Positions 50,969 through 60,176 of a stretch of DNA of 64,000 bases are shown piece after piece; position 1 is the stretch's first letter; each line of letters begins with the position of its first letter. The notes beneath the pieces were generated by a model. The model searched no databases. It saw only the letters and a program-made list of their open reading frames with translations, and was not told the origin of the DNA. The DNA lies in assembly GCA_047629195.1 (NCBI GenBank), contig JBLHWY010000011.1, positions 3,531-67,530 on the forward strand, in the 5' to 3' direction. Both the position numbers and the translations under genes were made by a program. Origin of the DNA: UBA4582 sp047629195 (GTDB lineage: Bacteria; Pseudomonadota; Gammaproteobacteria; Pseudomonadales; Azotimanducaceae).

Positions 50969-52771
50969 CTATGCGACGTTCTGTTTAGAAGCCTCTAATC
51001 GTGACTGCAAGTTCTTCAACTCTTCGCGGAAAGCTGGGGGAACCCTGTCACCATACTCATCAAAGTAGTCACTAATCAGTGGTATTTCCGCCAGCCAGCC
51101 GTCAACTTCTACCCTTAATAATTCAGCGATCGCCTCTTCACTAAGATCGAGGCCGCTGAAGTCCATGGCATCAAGTGTTGGCAGGTTACCAATAGGTGTT
51201 TCGATAGCATCGGCTGTTCCGCTACAGCGCTCGAATACCCATTTAAGTACGCGACTATTCTCGCCAAAACCTGGCCACATGAACTTACCGTTGTCGTCTT
51301 TTCTGAACCAGTTGACGTAGAAGATTTTCGGTAATTTCGCGCCGCTTTGTTCTCCGGTCTTCAACCAATGGCTCCAGTAGTCAGCCATGTTGTAACCACA
51401 GAATGGCAACATCGCCATTGGGTCGCGTCTAAGCTCGCCAATTTTACCTGCGGCAGCAGCAGTCTTTTCCGATGACACGATCGCGCCAAAGAATGTGCCT
51501 TGGGTCCAATCACGTGCTTCGTTGACTAGCGGTACAACCGTTGCTCGCCTGCCACCGAAAAGAATGGCGCTGATTGGTACCCCTTTCAAATCTTCCCATT
51601 CATCTGCGATAACCGGACATTGTGCGGCTGAAACTGTGAATCTAGCATTTGGATGTGCTGCGGGAGTTTTGGAGTCTGGCGTCCAGGCGTTACCTTTCCA
51701 ATCGATTAGATTTGCAGGGGCTTCCTTGGTCATCCCTTCCCACCAAACATCGCCTTCTTCTGTGAGTGCGACATTAGTAAATATGCAGTTCTCGGTTAGG
51801 CTCAGCATTGCGTTCGCGTTTGAGTCCATTCCTGTGCCTGGCGCAACCCCAAAGAATCCTGCTTCAGGATTAATTGCGTATAGTTGGCCATCGTCTCCAA
51901 ATTTCATCCAGCAAATATCATCACCGACCGTTTCAACGGTCCAGCCTGGAATTGTCGGCACCAGCATCGCAAGATTTGTTTTACCACATGCGCTTGGGAA
52001 TGCCCCGGCGATATAGTGCGAAGCGCCTTCAGGATTGGTCAGCTTCAAAATAAGCATATGCTCGGCGAGCCAGCCTTCATCTCGCGCCATTGCTGAGGCG
52101 ATTCTAAGCGCGAAACATTTCTTGCCAAGCAAAGCATTGCCGCCATACCCAGAGCCGAATGACCAAATCTCACGGCTGTTAGGGAAATGTGCAATGTACA
52201 GATTTTCAGGATTACAGGGCCAAGTGACATCAGCCTTGCCATCAACGAGAGGTTGCCCAACAGAATGAACGCAAGGTACAAAATCCCCGTCTTCACCCAA
52301 TTGCTCAAGCACTGCGCTACCGACCCGAGTCATGATGTGCATGTTGGTGACAACATAGGGTGAGTCAGATACTTCAACGCCAATATGCGCGATAGGAGAG
52401 CCAACTGGGCCCATGCTGAACGGGACGACGTACATTGTTCGGCCACGCATACATCCGTCAAATAATCCGTTTAGCTTGGTCCGCATCTCCGCGGGTTCTT
52501 GCCAATTGTTGTTTGGACCGGCGTCGACTTCTTCATCAGAGCAAATAAAGGTTCGGCTCTCAACCCGCGCAACATCTGCTGGGTCTGAGCGAACAAGGTA
52601 TGAATTGGGTCTGATATCAGAATTGAGAGGCGTCGCTGCGCCAGCATCAACGAGTAATCGCCACATCTCGTTATATTCTTCAGCGCTACCGTCACAAATG
52701 ACCATTTGGTCAGGTTTGCAAAGCGCTTGCATTTCGTCCAGCCAGGACTTTAACTTATTGTTTTTTATCAT
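50969..52771 (-). CDS. pckG: Phosphoenolpyruvate carboxykinase (GTP)
   Basis: The 600-residue enzyme converts oxaloacetate and GTP to PEP in gluconeogenesis. The GTP-type P-loop AGAFPSACGKTNLAM with its reactive Cys is present, as are MGPVGSPIAHIGVEVSDSPYV and ILFGGRRATVVPLV. Length and motifs exclude the ATP-type (PckA). It starts at ATG 52771. The upstream gap has a 14-bp tandem repeat. It suggests growth on acids or lipids, in keeping with the beta-oxidation genes. Confidence 0.96.
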   Translation of the reverse strand: MIKNNKLKSWLDEMQALCKPDQMVICDGSAEEYNEMWRLLVDAGAATPLNSDIRPNSYLVRSDPADVARVESRTFICSDEEVDAGPNNNWQEPAEMRTKLNGLFDGCMRGRTMYVVPFSMGPVGSPIAHIGVEVSDSPYVVTNMHIMTRVGSAVLEQLGEDGDFVPCVHSVGQPLVDGKADVTWPCNPENLYIAHFPNSREIWSFGSGYGGNALLGKKCFALRIASAMARDEGWLAEHMLILKLTNPEGASHYIAGAFPSACGKTNLAMLVPTIPGWTVETVGDDICWMKFGDDGQLYAINPEAGFFGVAPGTGMDSNANAMLSLTENCIFTNVALTEEGDVWWEGMTKEAPANLIDWKGNAWTPDSKTPAAHPNARFTVSAAQCPVIADEWEDLKGVPISAILFGGRRATVVPLVNEARDWTQGTFFGAIVSSEKTAAAAGKIGELRRDPMAMLPFCGYNMADYWSHWLKTGEQSGAKLPKIFYVNWFRKDDNGKFMWPGFGENSRVLKWVFERCSGTADAIETPIGNLPTLDAMDFSGLDLSEEAIAELLRVEVDGWLAEIPLISDYFDEYGDRVPPAFREELKNLQSRLEASKQNVA

Positions 52772-53154
52772 AAATTGTAACCTTTTGGCAGTTGCTACTT
52801 CGAGCAGTTGCTATGTTTTGTCTGGAAAGTTTTGTCTGGAAAGTTTTGTTTTGAATTAGTGTACGGTGTCAGGCGGGTGTTTCACGGCCTGAAAAGTTAA
52901 TTTTGGCGAACCTGATTGATACAAGCAAATGAAAATATGGAATATATTGATGTCTTCGTTTGCGTCGTACTTGAGCTGTACCAAGTGTTTTGCCAGCCAA
53001 TACCAACTGCACCTTCAAAATAAGGCCGATAGAATAGCATCAAGCTCTGTTTTTGTCTCTAATTTGAACTTAACTCTGCGCGCTTTTCAGTTAAGATAGC
53101 GATCTGCTGCATCCCATTCTGGACAGCGATCCTATTTCTTAGAAGTAATCCCTG
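52772..53154. other. Divergent intergenic region, 383 bp, with tandem repeat
   Basis: It separates pckG and the YgiQ-like gene and should hold both promoters. It contains a 14-bp tandem repeat at 52815-52848. I see no gene. Confidence 0.55.
52815..52848. repeat. 14-bp tandem repeat, about 2.4 copies
   Basis: GTTTTGTCTGGAAA occurs at 52815-52828 and 52829-52842, followed by a partial copy GTTTTG. It lies 44 bp upstream of pckG and could affect its expression. Confidence 0.7.
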
Positions 53155-55356
53155 ATGTCGAAGTCTCAACAAATTAGCTCATTTCAGCCAGTCTCTGCAA
53201 AGCCACCACATCTTTTTGGGTACAGACCCTATTGGGCTGAGTGCTTTGGTGTGGCAACCTTTCTGCCAACCACCCGCGCCGAAATGGAACAATTGGGGTG
53301 GGATAGCTGTGACATCATCTTGGTAACCGGCGACGCTTATGTCGACCATCCAAGCTTTGGTATGGCAGTGATTGGACGTGTGCTTGAAGCGCAAGGCTTT
53401 AGGGTGGGTATTCTCGCGCAGCCCGATTGGACTAGTGCCACAGATTTCAAAAAGCTAGGACGCCCCAATCTTTATTACGGTGTTGCAGCGGGCAATATGG
53501 ATTCAATGATCAACCGCTACACCGCAGATAGAAAAATACGCCATGACGATGCGTATACCGCAGGTAATATTGGTGGTAAGCGGCCTGACAGGGCAGTCAT
53601 TGTATATTCCCAGCGTTGCCGCGAAGCTTATGCCGATGTACCCATCGTCATTGGTAGTATTGAGGCTAGTTTAAGGCGGCTTGCGCACTTCGATTATTGG
53701 AGTGAAAAAGTGAGACGTTCAATCATTATGGACGCGAAAGCTGATATTTTGCTTTACGGGAATGCAGAGCGAGCCATTGTTGAATTGTCCCACAGGATTG
53801 CAACGGGTGAACCGATTGCGGAAATCAAAGATATTCGTGGTACTGCTTACGTTGTCTCTGAGTTGCCAAAAAACCTGAAAGAAGTGAATGAATCAACTTT
53901 TGAGCTTACTGTTCCAGCGCAAGGCAACATCAATGTGGTGACGCTGGATACGGCCGTTGCCACAGCAAGCCCTTACGAGATGATTCCTGATGACGGTGTT
54001 GATTGCGCCAAAGAAACTGCTGAAACCACAGAGACGATTTACGATTCAGCGGCAACGGAAATTCCAGAAGATCTGTCAGGGCTTGAAATTGACACCTACA
54101 TCAAGCTGCCGAGCTATGAATCAGTAAAGAACGAAAAGGTGATGTATGCGCATACCTCTCGGATTTTTCACAGGGAGACTAACCCATATAATGCCAAGCC
54201 GCTTGCGCAGTCTCATGGCGATAAGTATGTCTGGCTGAATCCACCGCCAATTCCGCTGACGACCGATGAGATTGACCGAGTCTTTGGTTTGCCGTATCAG
54301 CGTGTGCCACACCCAACTTATGGCGATGAGAAAATACCTGCATACGATATGATCAGGTTTTCTGTCAACATTATGCGTGGTTGTTTTGGTGGTTGCACTT
54401 TTTGCTCAATAACAGAGCATGAAGGTCGCATTATTCAAAGCCGTTCTAAAGAATCCATTCTTGCAGAAGTCGAGAACATTCGAGACAAAACACCAGGATT
54501 TACGGGTGTTATTTCTGACCTTGGCGGCCCAACAGCAAATATGTGGCGCCTAGGTTGCAAGTCAGCTGAAATTGAGGCGAGTTGTAAACGACCCTCATGT
54601 GTTTATCCTGGTATTTGCAAAAATTTGAATACCGATCAGACTCCTCTCATCGATCTTTACCGTGGGGCCAGAGGTGTTGAGGGCGTTAAAAAGGTCTTGA
54701 TCGCTTCAGGGCTTCGATATGATATTGCGGTCAGAACACCGGAATATGTGAAAGAGCTCGTCACGGAACATGTTGGCGGCTATCTTAAGATTGCACCGGA
54801 GCATACAGAGACCGGTCCATTGTCGAAAATGATGAAACCAGGCATGGGCACCTACGACGAGTTCAAGGAAATGTTTGAGCGCTTCTCGAAAGAAGCGGGT
54901 AAAAAGCAGTACCTGATACCTTATTTTATCGCGGGACATCCAGGCACAAAGCTTGAAGATATGTTGAATCTTGCAATCTGGCTAAAACAAAATGGATTCA
55001 AGGCTGACCAGGTTCAAAATTTCTATCCATCGCCGATGGCAACAGCAACTGCGATGTATCACTCTGGCAAAAACCCGTTGCGTAGAGTCAGAGAGAATTC
55101 TGAAGATGTCACTACTGCTATTGGGGGTCGACAGCGTCGTTTGTACAAGGCATTTCTACGCTATCATGACCCGGATAACTGGCCTATGTTGCGAGAAGCT
55201 CTGAAGAAGATGGGGCGCAAAGATTTGATAGGCAACGGTAAAATGCATCTGATTCCATTGACGCGCGCACGAACATTTGGCAAGCCCGGTAGAGAGCAGA
55301 CTTTTAAAACTCAACATACCGGGTTACCTAAAAACCCACGTAAATCCAAACGTTAA
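53155..55356 (+). CDS. YgiQ-family radical SAM protein
   Basis: The 733-residue protein has the N-terminal YgiQ region (PFLPTTRAEMEQLGWDSCDIIL-like; VTGDAYVDHPSFG) and a radical-SAM core with CFGGCTFC (Cys410, 414, 417). A C-terminal tail holds HLIPLTRARTFG. Extra cysteines (CKRPSCVYPGIC) near residue 480 may bind a further cluster. YgiQ proteins are conserved but their reaction is not known. It is divergent from pckG. Confidence 0.93.
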   Translation: MSKSQQISSFQPVSAKPPHLFGYRPYWAECFGVATFLPTTRAEMEQLGWDSCDIILVTGDAYVDHPSFGMAVIGRVLEAQGFRVGILAQPDWTSATDFKKLGRPNLYYGVAAGNMDSMINRYTADRKIRHDDAYTAGNIGGKRPDRAVIVYSQRCREAYADVPIVIGSIEASLRRLAHFDYWSEKVRRSIIMDAKADILLYGNAERAIVELSHRIATGEPIAEIKDIRGTAYVVSELPKNLKEVNESTFELTVPAQGNINVVTLDTAVATASPYEMIPDDGVDCAKETAETTETIYDSAATEIPEDLSGLEIDTYIKLPSYESVKNEKVMYAHTSRIFHRETNPYNAKPLAQSHGDKYVWLNPPPIPLTTDEIDRVFGLPYQRVPHPTYGDEKIPAYDMIRFSVNIMRGCFGGCTFCSITEHEGRIIQSRSKESILAEVENIRDKTPGFTGVISDLGGPTANMWRLGCKSAEIEASCKRPSCVYPGICKNLNTDQTPLIDLYRGARGVEGVKKVLIASGLRYDIAVRTPEYVKELVTEHVGGYLKIAPEHTETGPLSKMMKPGMGTYDEFKEMFERFSKEAGKKQYLIPYFIAGHPGTKLEDMLNLAIWLKQNGFKADQVQNFYPSPMATATAMYHSGKNPLRRVRENSEDVTTAIGGRQRRLYKAFLRYHDPDNWPMLREALKKMGRKDLIGNGKMHLIPLTRARTFGKPGREQTFKTQHTGLPKNPRKSKR

Positions 55357-55387
55357 GTAATAGCGTTAACAAATGTTAGCGCTAGTG

Positions 55388-56581
55388 TTAGAGCTTGCTC
55401 TGCGACCTGTTATTTAGGGCCGTCTGATTGGCTTTGATGTATTTTTCAGACTGCATTTCCATCAATCGACTTCTGGTACGATTAAACTCTTCTGAAAGTA
55501 TGCCATTGAGATACAAATCAGTGAGTGGCACTTCTGCGCTGACATATAGCAACGTACCTTGATCATAAAACTCGTCCACCAGACTGATAAAACGCCTGGC
55601 GGCGTTATCGTGATTAGCAGCAAGCACTGTTCTTTCTCCTGTGCTTAAGCCTATCTCTGAATCTTCCGTGCCTCGGGCCTTAATGCGATTGGTAACTTCT
55701 CCGGAGAAGGCGGGAACCCCGGTGATGATGATGGTGTTAAATCTGTCAGCAAGTTCCATGTAATCCAAATGCGACCGTGGTCCTTCGCAAATTGCAGAGA
55801 AATTAAACCAAACTAATTGTTTGCTCGCGCTTACTATTTCGATATCGCGATGGCAGATCTGTATGGTGGTTTCGCCCTGCTGTTTACCGCTCTGTTCGCC
55901 GATAAGGGACTCAAAGAGCGTACTGAAGTCTTCCTCGCCTGAGATGAAATAAGTTGGTAGAAATATTTCGTGACTGAACCGATAATCAACAGGGCCGTCA
56001 AGGTGCATCTGCTGTAGGTGATTTTGTAGTAATTCGATAGCAGGTTCGAAGCGTTTTCGGTGCAAGCCGTCTTGATAAAGGTTTTTAATGCTGATGTTGG
56101 AGGTTGCGACTAAAGTGACACCGCGATTGAACAGGGCGTTAAACAATCGATAGAGAATCATCGCATCGCCGATATCAGATACAAAAAATTCATCGAAGCA
56201 GAGCACCTTGGATTCCTGTGCCAGGCTGTCTGCGACAAATTCAAGCGGCTCCTTCATACCAGATGCTTCTCGTAAATCACGATGTACTCGCGCCATAAAG
56301 CGATGGAAATGCAATCTCAGCTTGAGATGATCCGGTAGGCACTCAAAAAAGATGTTCAGCAGCAGAGATTTGCCTCTACCGACAGGACCATGAAGGTAGA
56401 TGCCTTTTAACGGGGTAATGCTAGGGGAGTTAATCTCAGCAGACAAAGAAAGCGATTGTTCTTTTACTTTCAATTCGTGGTGGAGTGCATCTAACTTTGC
56501 TATCGCATCTAATTGCGCGCTATCAGGCGCTAATTGTTGCTCGGCGATTATTTCTTTGTAGCGGGATTGTGGTGAAATCAT
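55388..56581 (-). CDS. zapE: Cell division protein ZapE (AFG1-like ATPase)
   Basis: The 397-residue P-loop ATPase has Walker A GPVGRGKS (65-72) and Walker B VLCFDEFFVSDIGDAM. RFHRFMARVHRDL-like and LVATSNISIKNLYQDGLHR segments are typical of AFG1/ZapE. It interacts with the Z-ring in Escherichia coli under low oxygen. Its start overlaps the DUF1294 gene stop by four bases. Confidence 0.93.
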   Translation of the reverse strand: MISPQSRYKEIIAEQQLAPDSAQLDAIAKLDALHHELKVKEQSLSLSAEINSPSITPLKGIYLHGPVGRGKSLLLNIFFECLPDHLKLRLHFHRFMARVHRDLREASGMKEPLEFVADSLAQESKVLCFDEFFVSDIGDAMILYRLFNALFNRGVTLVATSNISIKNLYQDGLHRKRFEPAIELLQNHLQQMHLDGPVDYRFSHEIFLPTYFISGEEDFSTLFESLIGEQSGKQQGETTIQICHRDIEIVSASKQLVWFNFSAICEGPRSHLDYMELADRFNTIIITGVPAFSGEVTNRIKARGTEDSEIGLSTGERTVLAANHDNAARRFISLVDEFYDQGTLLYVSAEVPLTDLYLNGILSEEFNRTRSRLMEMQSEKYIKANQTALNNRSQSKL

Positions 56582-57036
56582 GCGCGAAAAACCGTGAGTG
56601 CCAAGATAACTTCTCCTAATATTGTCCCGCTAAGAGTTTGTTGAACAAACTGGTTCAGAGCTGAAATCAATGCGTGCAAAACAATCGATCCTGTTTCTGT
56701 GTGCAGCCAAAATAGTAAACCGCAGTTAAATAGAACGGTAGTCCAAAATAATCTGCGAAAGCTTTTCTTCTGAGTTTTATGTCTTAGCCATTGTTGCGCC
56801 AGGATTGCACCGGGCCAACCGCTGAGAATTGAGAATATATGTAGTGTATTTTCAGCGACCCTTTGTTTCTGTTTTCTAGCAGCTCTTTTATCAATGGCAT
56901 AAATTAAACAGCTAGACAGGCTAAAGAATAGATAGATATATGTGATGAGCAAAGGCGTGTAGCCAAGGTAAAAAGATACTGGTAGAAATACCATGATGAC
57001 GACTAAAGGCAGAAGCTGTAATTTGTGTTGGAACAT
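56578..57036 (-). CDS. DUF1294 membrane protein
   Basis: The 152-residue protein has about four transmembrane segments. The DUF1294 signature is present: CLIYAIDKRAARKQKQRVAE followed by LHIFSILSGWPGAILAQQWLRHKT. Many relatives carry an N-terminal cold-shock domain; this one does not. It lies upstream of zapE on the same strand with a four-base overlap. Function is unknown. Confidence 0.88.
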   Translation of the reverse strand: MFQHKLQLLPLVVIMVFLPVSFYLGYTPLLITYIYLFFSLSSCLIYAIDKRAARKQKQRVAENTLHIFSILSGWPGAILAQQWLRHKTQKKSFRRLFWTTVLFNCGLLFWLHTETGSIVLHALISALNQFVQQTLSGTILGEVILALTVFRA

Positions 57037-57373
57037 AACTGATGAATCCGTTTTACAACCGAGATCAATTTGAAACGGCTAGTTTGTAAATGCTCAGCAT
57101 GTCCCCATTCATAAGATCTTTTTACCTAGGCATCGTCCGGGTTCCTTAACACCTTTTTAGAGCCGAATACCGATCTATGATTTTAGCACTGGTGCTAAAA
57201 CCAGTGGTTTACATCTGCGAATTTCTTGAAGCTTGCCTAATTATAACCTGTTTAGTGCTGATGCAACTTCGGTTACGTTTGTGGGTATTGCCTCACTTGA
57301 ACGACATCCTAATGGCGCAGAGAGCAAATTTGTCGCCACCAGGTTTGCTCAGATATGCTATTGTGACTGTATT
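57037..57373. other. Intergenic, about 340 bp
   Basis: The frame from 57177 and the N-terminal extension of the frame from 57233 do not look protein-like. The only clear element is the palindrome at 57181-57200. Confidence 0.5.
57181..57200. promoter_or_regulatory. 20-bp operator-like palindrome
   Basis: TTTTAGCAC (57181-57189) and GTGCTAAAA (57192-57200) are perfect inverted copies two bases apart. It lies between the divergent DUF1294 and STAS-like genes and could be a repressor site. Confidence 0.4.
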
Positions 57374-57778
57374 ATGTTGTCCTATAAACTCGATAAAGAA
57401 AATATGATTCTTATCACAACCTGGGTCGGGGAAGTGAGGGATGCTGTGTTAATCGAATTTTATGAAAAAATACGAGCTGATCCAAGCTTTGACCACAAAT
57501 TTCGCGAAATTGTGGACCTAAGGCAAGCCGACCTCTCTGGGGTGACAGCAGAGGGGCTGCAGCGGTTAAATGAATTGCACACTGATCATATGAGCAAGTT
57601 CAAAGAAGTAAAGCCTACCAAGGCCGCAATCATAGCCTCAGAGGCGCTCAGTTATGGGCTTAGTCGAATGTATTCAGGCAAGTCCGATGAAATGATAGAA
57701 ACAAACGTGTTTAAAATTTCTGGTGAAGCACTGGCATGGCTCGAATTGCCGGACGATTATCAATATATTTCAGACTAA
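57374..57778 (+). CDS. Small hypothetical protein, STAS/SpoIIAA-like
   Basis: ATG 57374 gives a 134-residue protein beginning MLSYKLDKENMILITTWVGE, a form seen at the start of SpoIIAA/STAS-like soluble proteins. DHKFREIVDLRQADLSGVTAEG follows. The end (FKISGEALAWLELPDDY) is also typical. The frame is open back to 57233, but that extension is unlike any protein. Binding of a lipid or other regulator is possible; function unknown. Confidence 0.55.
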   Translation: MLSYKLDKENMILITTWVGEVRDAVLIEFYEKIRADPSFDHKFREIVDLRQADLSGVTAEGLQRLNELHTDHMSKFKEVKPTKAAIIASEALSYGLSRMYSGKSDEMIETNVFKISGEALAWLELPDDYQYISD

Positions 57779-57899
57779 CCCTGTGACCTCAACACTGTTA
57801 TACCTCAACACTGTTACACCTCAACATTGCCATTTAGATTGCTAGAGCTCTGATGAAGCGAACACGCTGAAAGTACCTCTAGGGATTGAATCGACTGCT

Positions 57900-59309
57900 T
57901 CATTCGTCAGCCGAAGAACTCTGACTATCTAGCTCATCGAATTTGGCTGCCATAGTGGGGTTGCGTCGAGTTAGTTTCTTGATCGTAACATCCTGTGATT
58001 TGTCATTCGCGAGACGAAGATTCCTATCTGTACTCAGCAGTGCGTCCTTCGTTTTCTGCAGATGGTCGATTGACTTGTCAATCTCATCGATTGCTGTTTG
58101 AAATTTTTTAGAGGCGAGGTCATAGTTCTTTGCGAATGCGTTCTTGAATTTATCAAGGTCGTTTTCGAAGTTTGTTATGTCGACACTCTGGGCCTTAACA
58201 AGCGCAAGTTCCTTCTTGTATTCGAGCGACTTCATTGCCGCGTTACGCAGCAGCGTAATGATTGGAAGAAAGAACTGTGGCCTAACGATGTACATCTTGG
58301 GGAAGCGGTGAAACATGTCGACGATCCCCGAGTTATAGAGTTCGCTGTCAGGTTCTAGCAGTGACACTAGTATCGCGTATTCACAGCCCTTCTCTGTGCG
58401 ATCCTTGTCTAGCTCCTTTAAAAAGTCCTCGTTCTTTTTCTTCGTTGTAGTGGTATCGATTTCGTTTTTCATTTCAAACATGATTGAAACAATCTCAGTG
58501 CCAGCCTCGTCCGAGTCGCGGAAAATGTAGTCGCCCTTACTACCGGTTCTCGCATCATTATCTTTTTCGAAATAGGCCCTAGGAAATGCCGTTGCTCGAA
58601 TGCGATTGAACTCTGTATCACAATGTTGCTCGAGGGTTTCGCCAACCATCTTGGTCGACAGACGAGCCTTCATATCCCGAAGACGCTCAATAGACTCATC
58701 ACGATCCTTGATTTGTGTTTCGTATTTATCCTTGAGGGACTTCTCAGCAAGTTGTTTTTCAAGCTCCGACTGCTTAAGGTTGCTCTTCAACTCGTCGCGT
58801 TCCTTCTCGACCGCGCCTACTGCGCCAGTGATTGCGATCTTCTGCTCAAGCTGGGTGGCGTCGAGCTTGGATTTTAAATTCTGGATTTCTTTATCTTTAG
58901 TGGCGGTAGTTTCCTGTAGCTCCCGCGCCAGCTTCGCATCTGCAAGTTCTAAAGCCGTTTGCTTATCGCGCTTAGTTTGCTCAAGCTCGCTGGCCAAGAT
59001 GTCCCTCTCTTTCTCGAGTTCGCCCCGTGCCTCGGTAACAGCGAGTTTTTGCGTGACTTCTCCTGTGTCCAATTTTGCTTTTAACGCTTGAATCTCGGCA
59101 TCCTTTGTTGCGGCGGCTTTTTGCATCTCGTTACCGACTTCGCTCTTGGCGAGTTTTACAGCGTTCAGCTTGTCCTTCTCGGCCAGTTCAAGCCGCTCGT
59201 GTAACTGTTGTTCAAACTCGTTATCGCGAACCTGCTTTATAATGTCTGCATACCCAGCTTCGTCGATTTTGAATGCTTTATCGCAGTGCGGGCAAATGAT
59301 TTCGTGCAT
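57900..59309 (-). CDS. DUF2130 protein with long coiled coil and nuclease-like domain
   Basis: The 469-residue protein begins with a zinc-knuckle-like CPHC (residues 6-9). A long coiled coil (about 30-215) contains a duplicated block of about 65 residues: ATKDAEIQALKAKLD recurs as ATKDKEIQNLKSKLD. Residues about 225-375 form the DUF2130 domain with GSKGDYIFRD and FEMKNE, spaced like a PD-(D/E)XK nuclease core. The C-terminus is helical and acidic. Function is unproven. Confidence 0.85.
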   Translation of the reverse strand: MHEIICPHCDKAFKIDEAGYADIIKQVRDNEFEQQLHERLELAEKDKLNAVKLAKSEVGNEMQKAAATKDAEIQALKAKLDTGEVTQKLAVTEARGELEKERDILASELEQTKRDKQTALELADAKLARELQETTATKDKEIQNLKSKLDATQLEQKIAITGAVGAVEKERDELKSNLKQSELEKQLAEKSLKDKYETQIKDRDESIERLRDMKARLSTKMVGETLEQHCDTEFNRIRATAFPRAYFEKDNDARTGSKGDYIFRDSDEAGTEIVSIMFEMKNEIDTTTTKKKNEDFLKELDKDRTEKGCEYAILVSLLEPDSELYNSGIVDMFHRFPKMYIVRPQFFLPIITLLRNAAMKSLEYKKELALVKAQSVDITNFENDLDKFKNAFAKNYDLASKKFQTAIDEIDKSIDHLQKTKDALLSTDRNLRLANDKSQDVTIKKLTRRNPTMAAKFDELDSQSSSADE

Positions 59310-59797
59310 ATCTATTCTCTCCTATTTAGCGAAAATTCGCATTTGGATGCTTTGCGACATGTCGACAATTAAAGGGCTGCTGGAGTATCTGCGCTACCAA
59401 TCAAGCCTAGTTTTGCTTCATGGCCAAGCAAAATTAGTCTACCGCTATCTCCTTCTAGCCCGGCAAGAAGCTTATCTGGCGTTAACCCTGGCCACTTATC
59501 GTAGTCCACTACATCAGGATGCCAGCCAATCAGTAGTATGTTCTTTTTCATGCTCTCCGTTACGAAACAGCCGCCCTTCGAATCGTCCCGCTGAAAGCCG
59601 AAGAAATATAAAAACTCGCATTCTCAGCATGAGGTGTTCGGCATAAGGGGCGCCTGAGGGGGTTGTTCGATGCCATTATGTTTTTTGTTAATGAAAACAT
59701 CAAAGCGCCAATTGATTTTCCTGCAGTTTTGTTAAAATCTAAGTTCGCAAAACACGCATTGCTAAAATAAACATAATTTTTGGTTTGATGTACTTTG
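59310..59797. other. Sparse region, about 490 bp, with one short gene candidate
   Basis: Apart from the 60-codon frame at 59369-59551 I see nothing. The minus-strand frame at 59560-59823 has no family-like sequence. Confidence 0.5.
59369..59551 (-). CDS. Short conserved-looking protein, possibly truncated
   Basis: The 60-residue frame starts after GGAG and begins MKKNILLIGWHPDVVDYDKW followed by PGLTPDKLLAGLE. This resembles the first half of small uncharacterised proteins I recall with an (LLIG.DP..VDF...PG.T.EK) start. Those are about 100 residues or more, so this copy may be a C-terminally truncated remnant. Function unknown. Confidence 0.4.
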   Translation of the reverse strand: MKKNILLIGWHPDVVDYDKWPGLTPDKLLAGLEGDSGRLILLGHEAKLGLIGSADTPAAL

Positions 59798-60025
59798 CTA
59801 GAGGCTGGTGTCGTTAGCATCACTTCTCTTGCTTCGCTTATATATTAAAAATGCAATATAGATGAGGTTGAAAGGCGGGATTAAGGAAAGAATGGCACCA
59901 GTTTGGGCACTGGTCATCCTGCTTGTCTTTGTATATTTTGCCAAGCGATAGCAGATAAAGGCAGATCCAGCCACCCAAAAGAATAGCCCGATTGCGAGCT
60001 GAACTAGCATAATGTTGTTCGTCAT
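59798..60025 (-). CDS. Small two-helix membrane protein
   Basis: ATG 60025 has AAAGGA eight bases upstream and gives 75 residues; an upstream in-frame ATG (60046) lacks such a site. Two hydrophobic segments (about 8-26 and 45-62) are joined by a polar loop (TKTSRMTSAQTG), and the C-terminus is basic then acidic. Function is unknown. Confidence 0.55.
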   Translation of the reverse strand: MTNNIMLVQLAIGLFFWVAGSAFICYRLAKYTKTSRMTSAQTGAILSLIPPFNLIYIAFLIYKRSKRSDANDTSL

Positions 60026-60176
60026 GATCTTGTTCCTTTTGAACATTTAGCCTTTGTTTCCAAGACACCTTGAAACAAGCTACGGTCCGCCGAGTGCCAG
60101 AAATAGCATTCATTTTGACGTCAATTTTGGCCTCGGTTTTGTACTGGTTAGACGGTTATATTTGAATTAGCCAAAG

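Noticed and set aside
57177..57407. 76-codon frame upstream of the STAS-like gene
   Set aside because: Overlaps the palindrome and the better-supported gene in another frame; no homology-like features.
58600..59091. 163-codon plus-strand frame opposite the DUF2130 gene
   Set aside because: Ser-rich antisense shadow of the coiled-coil coding strand.
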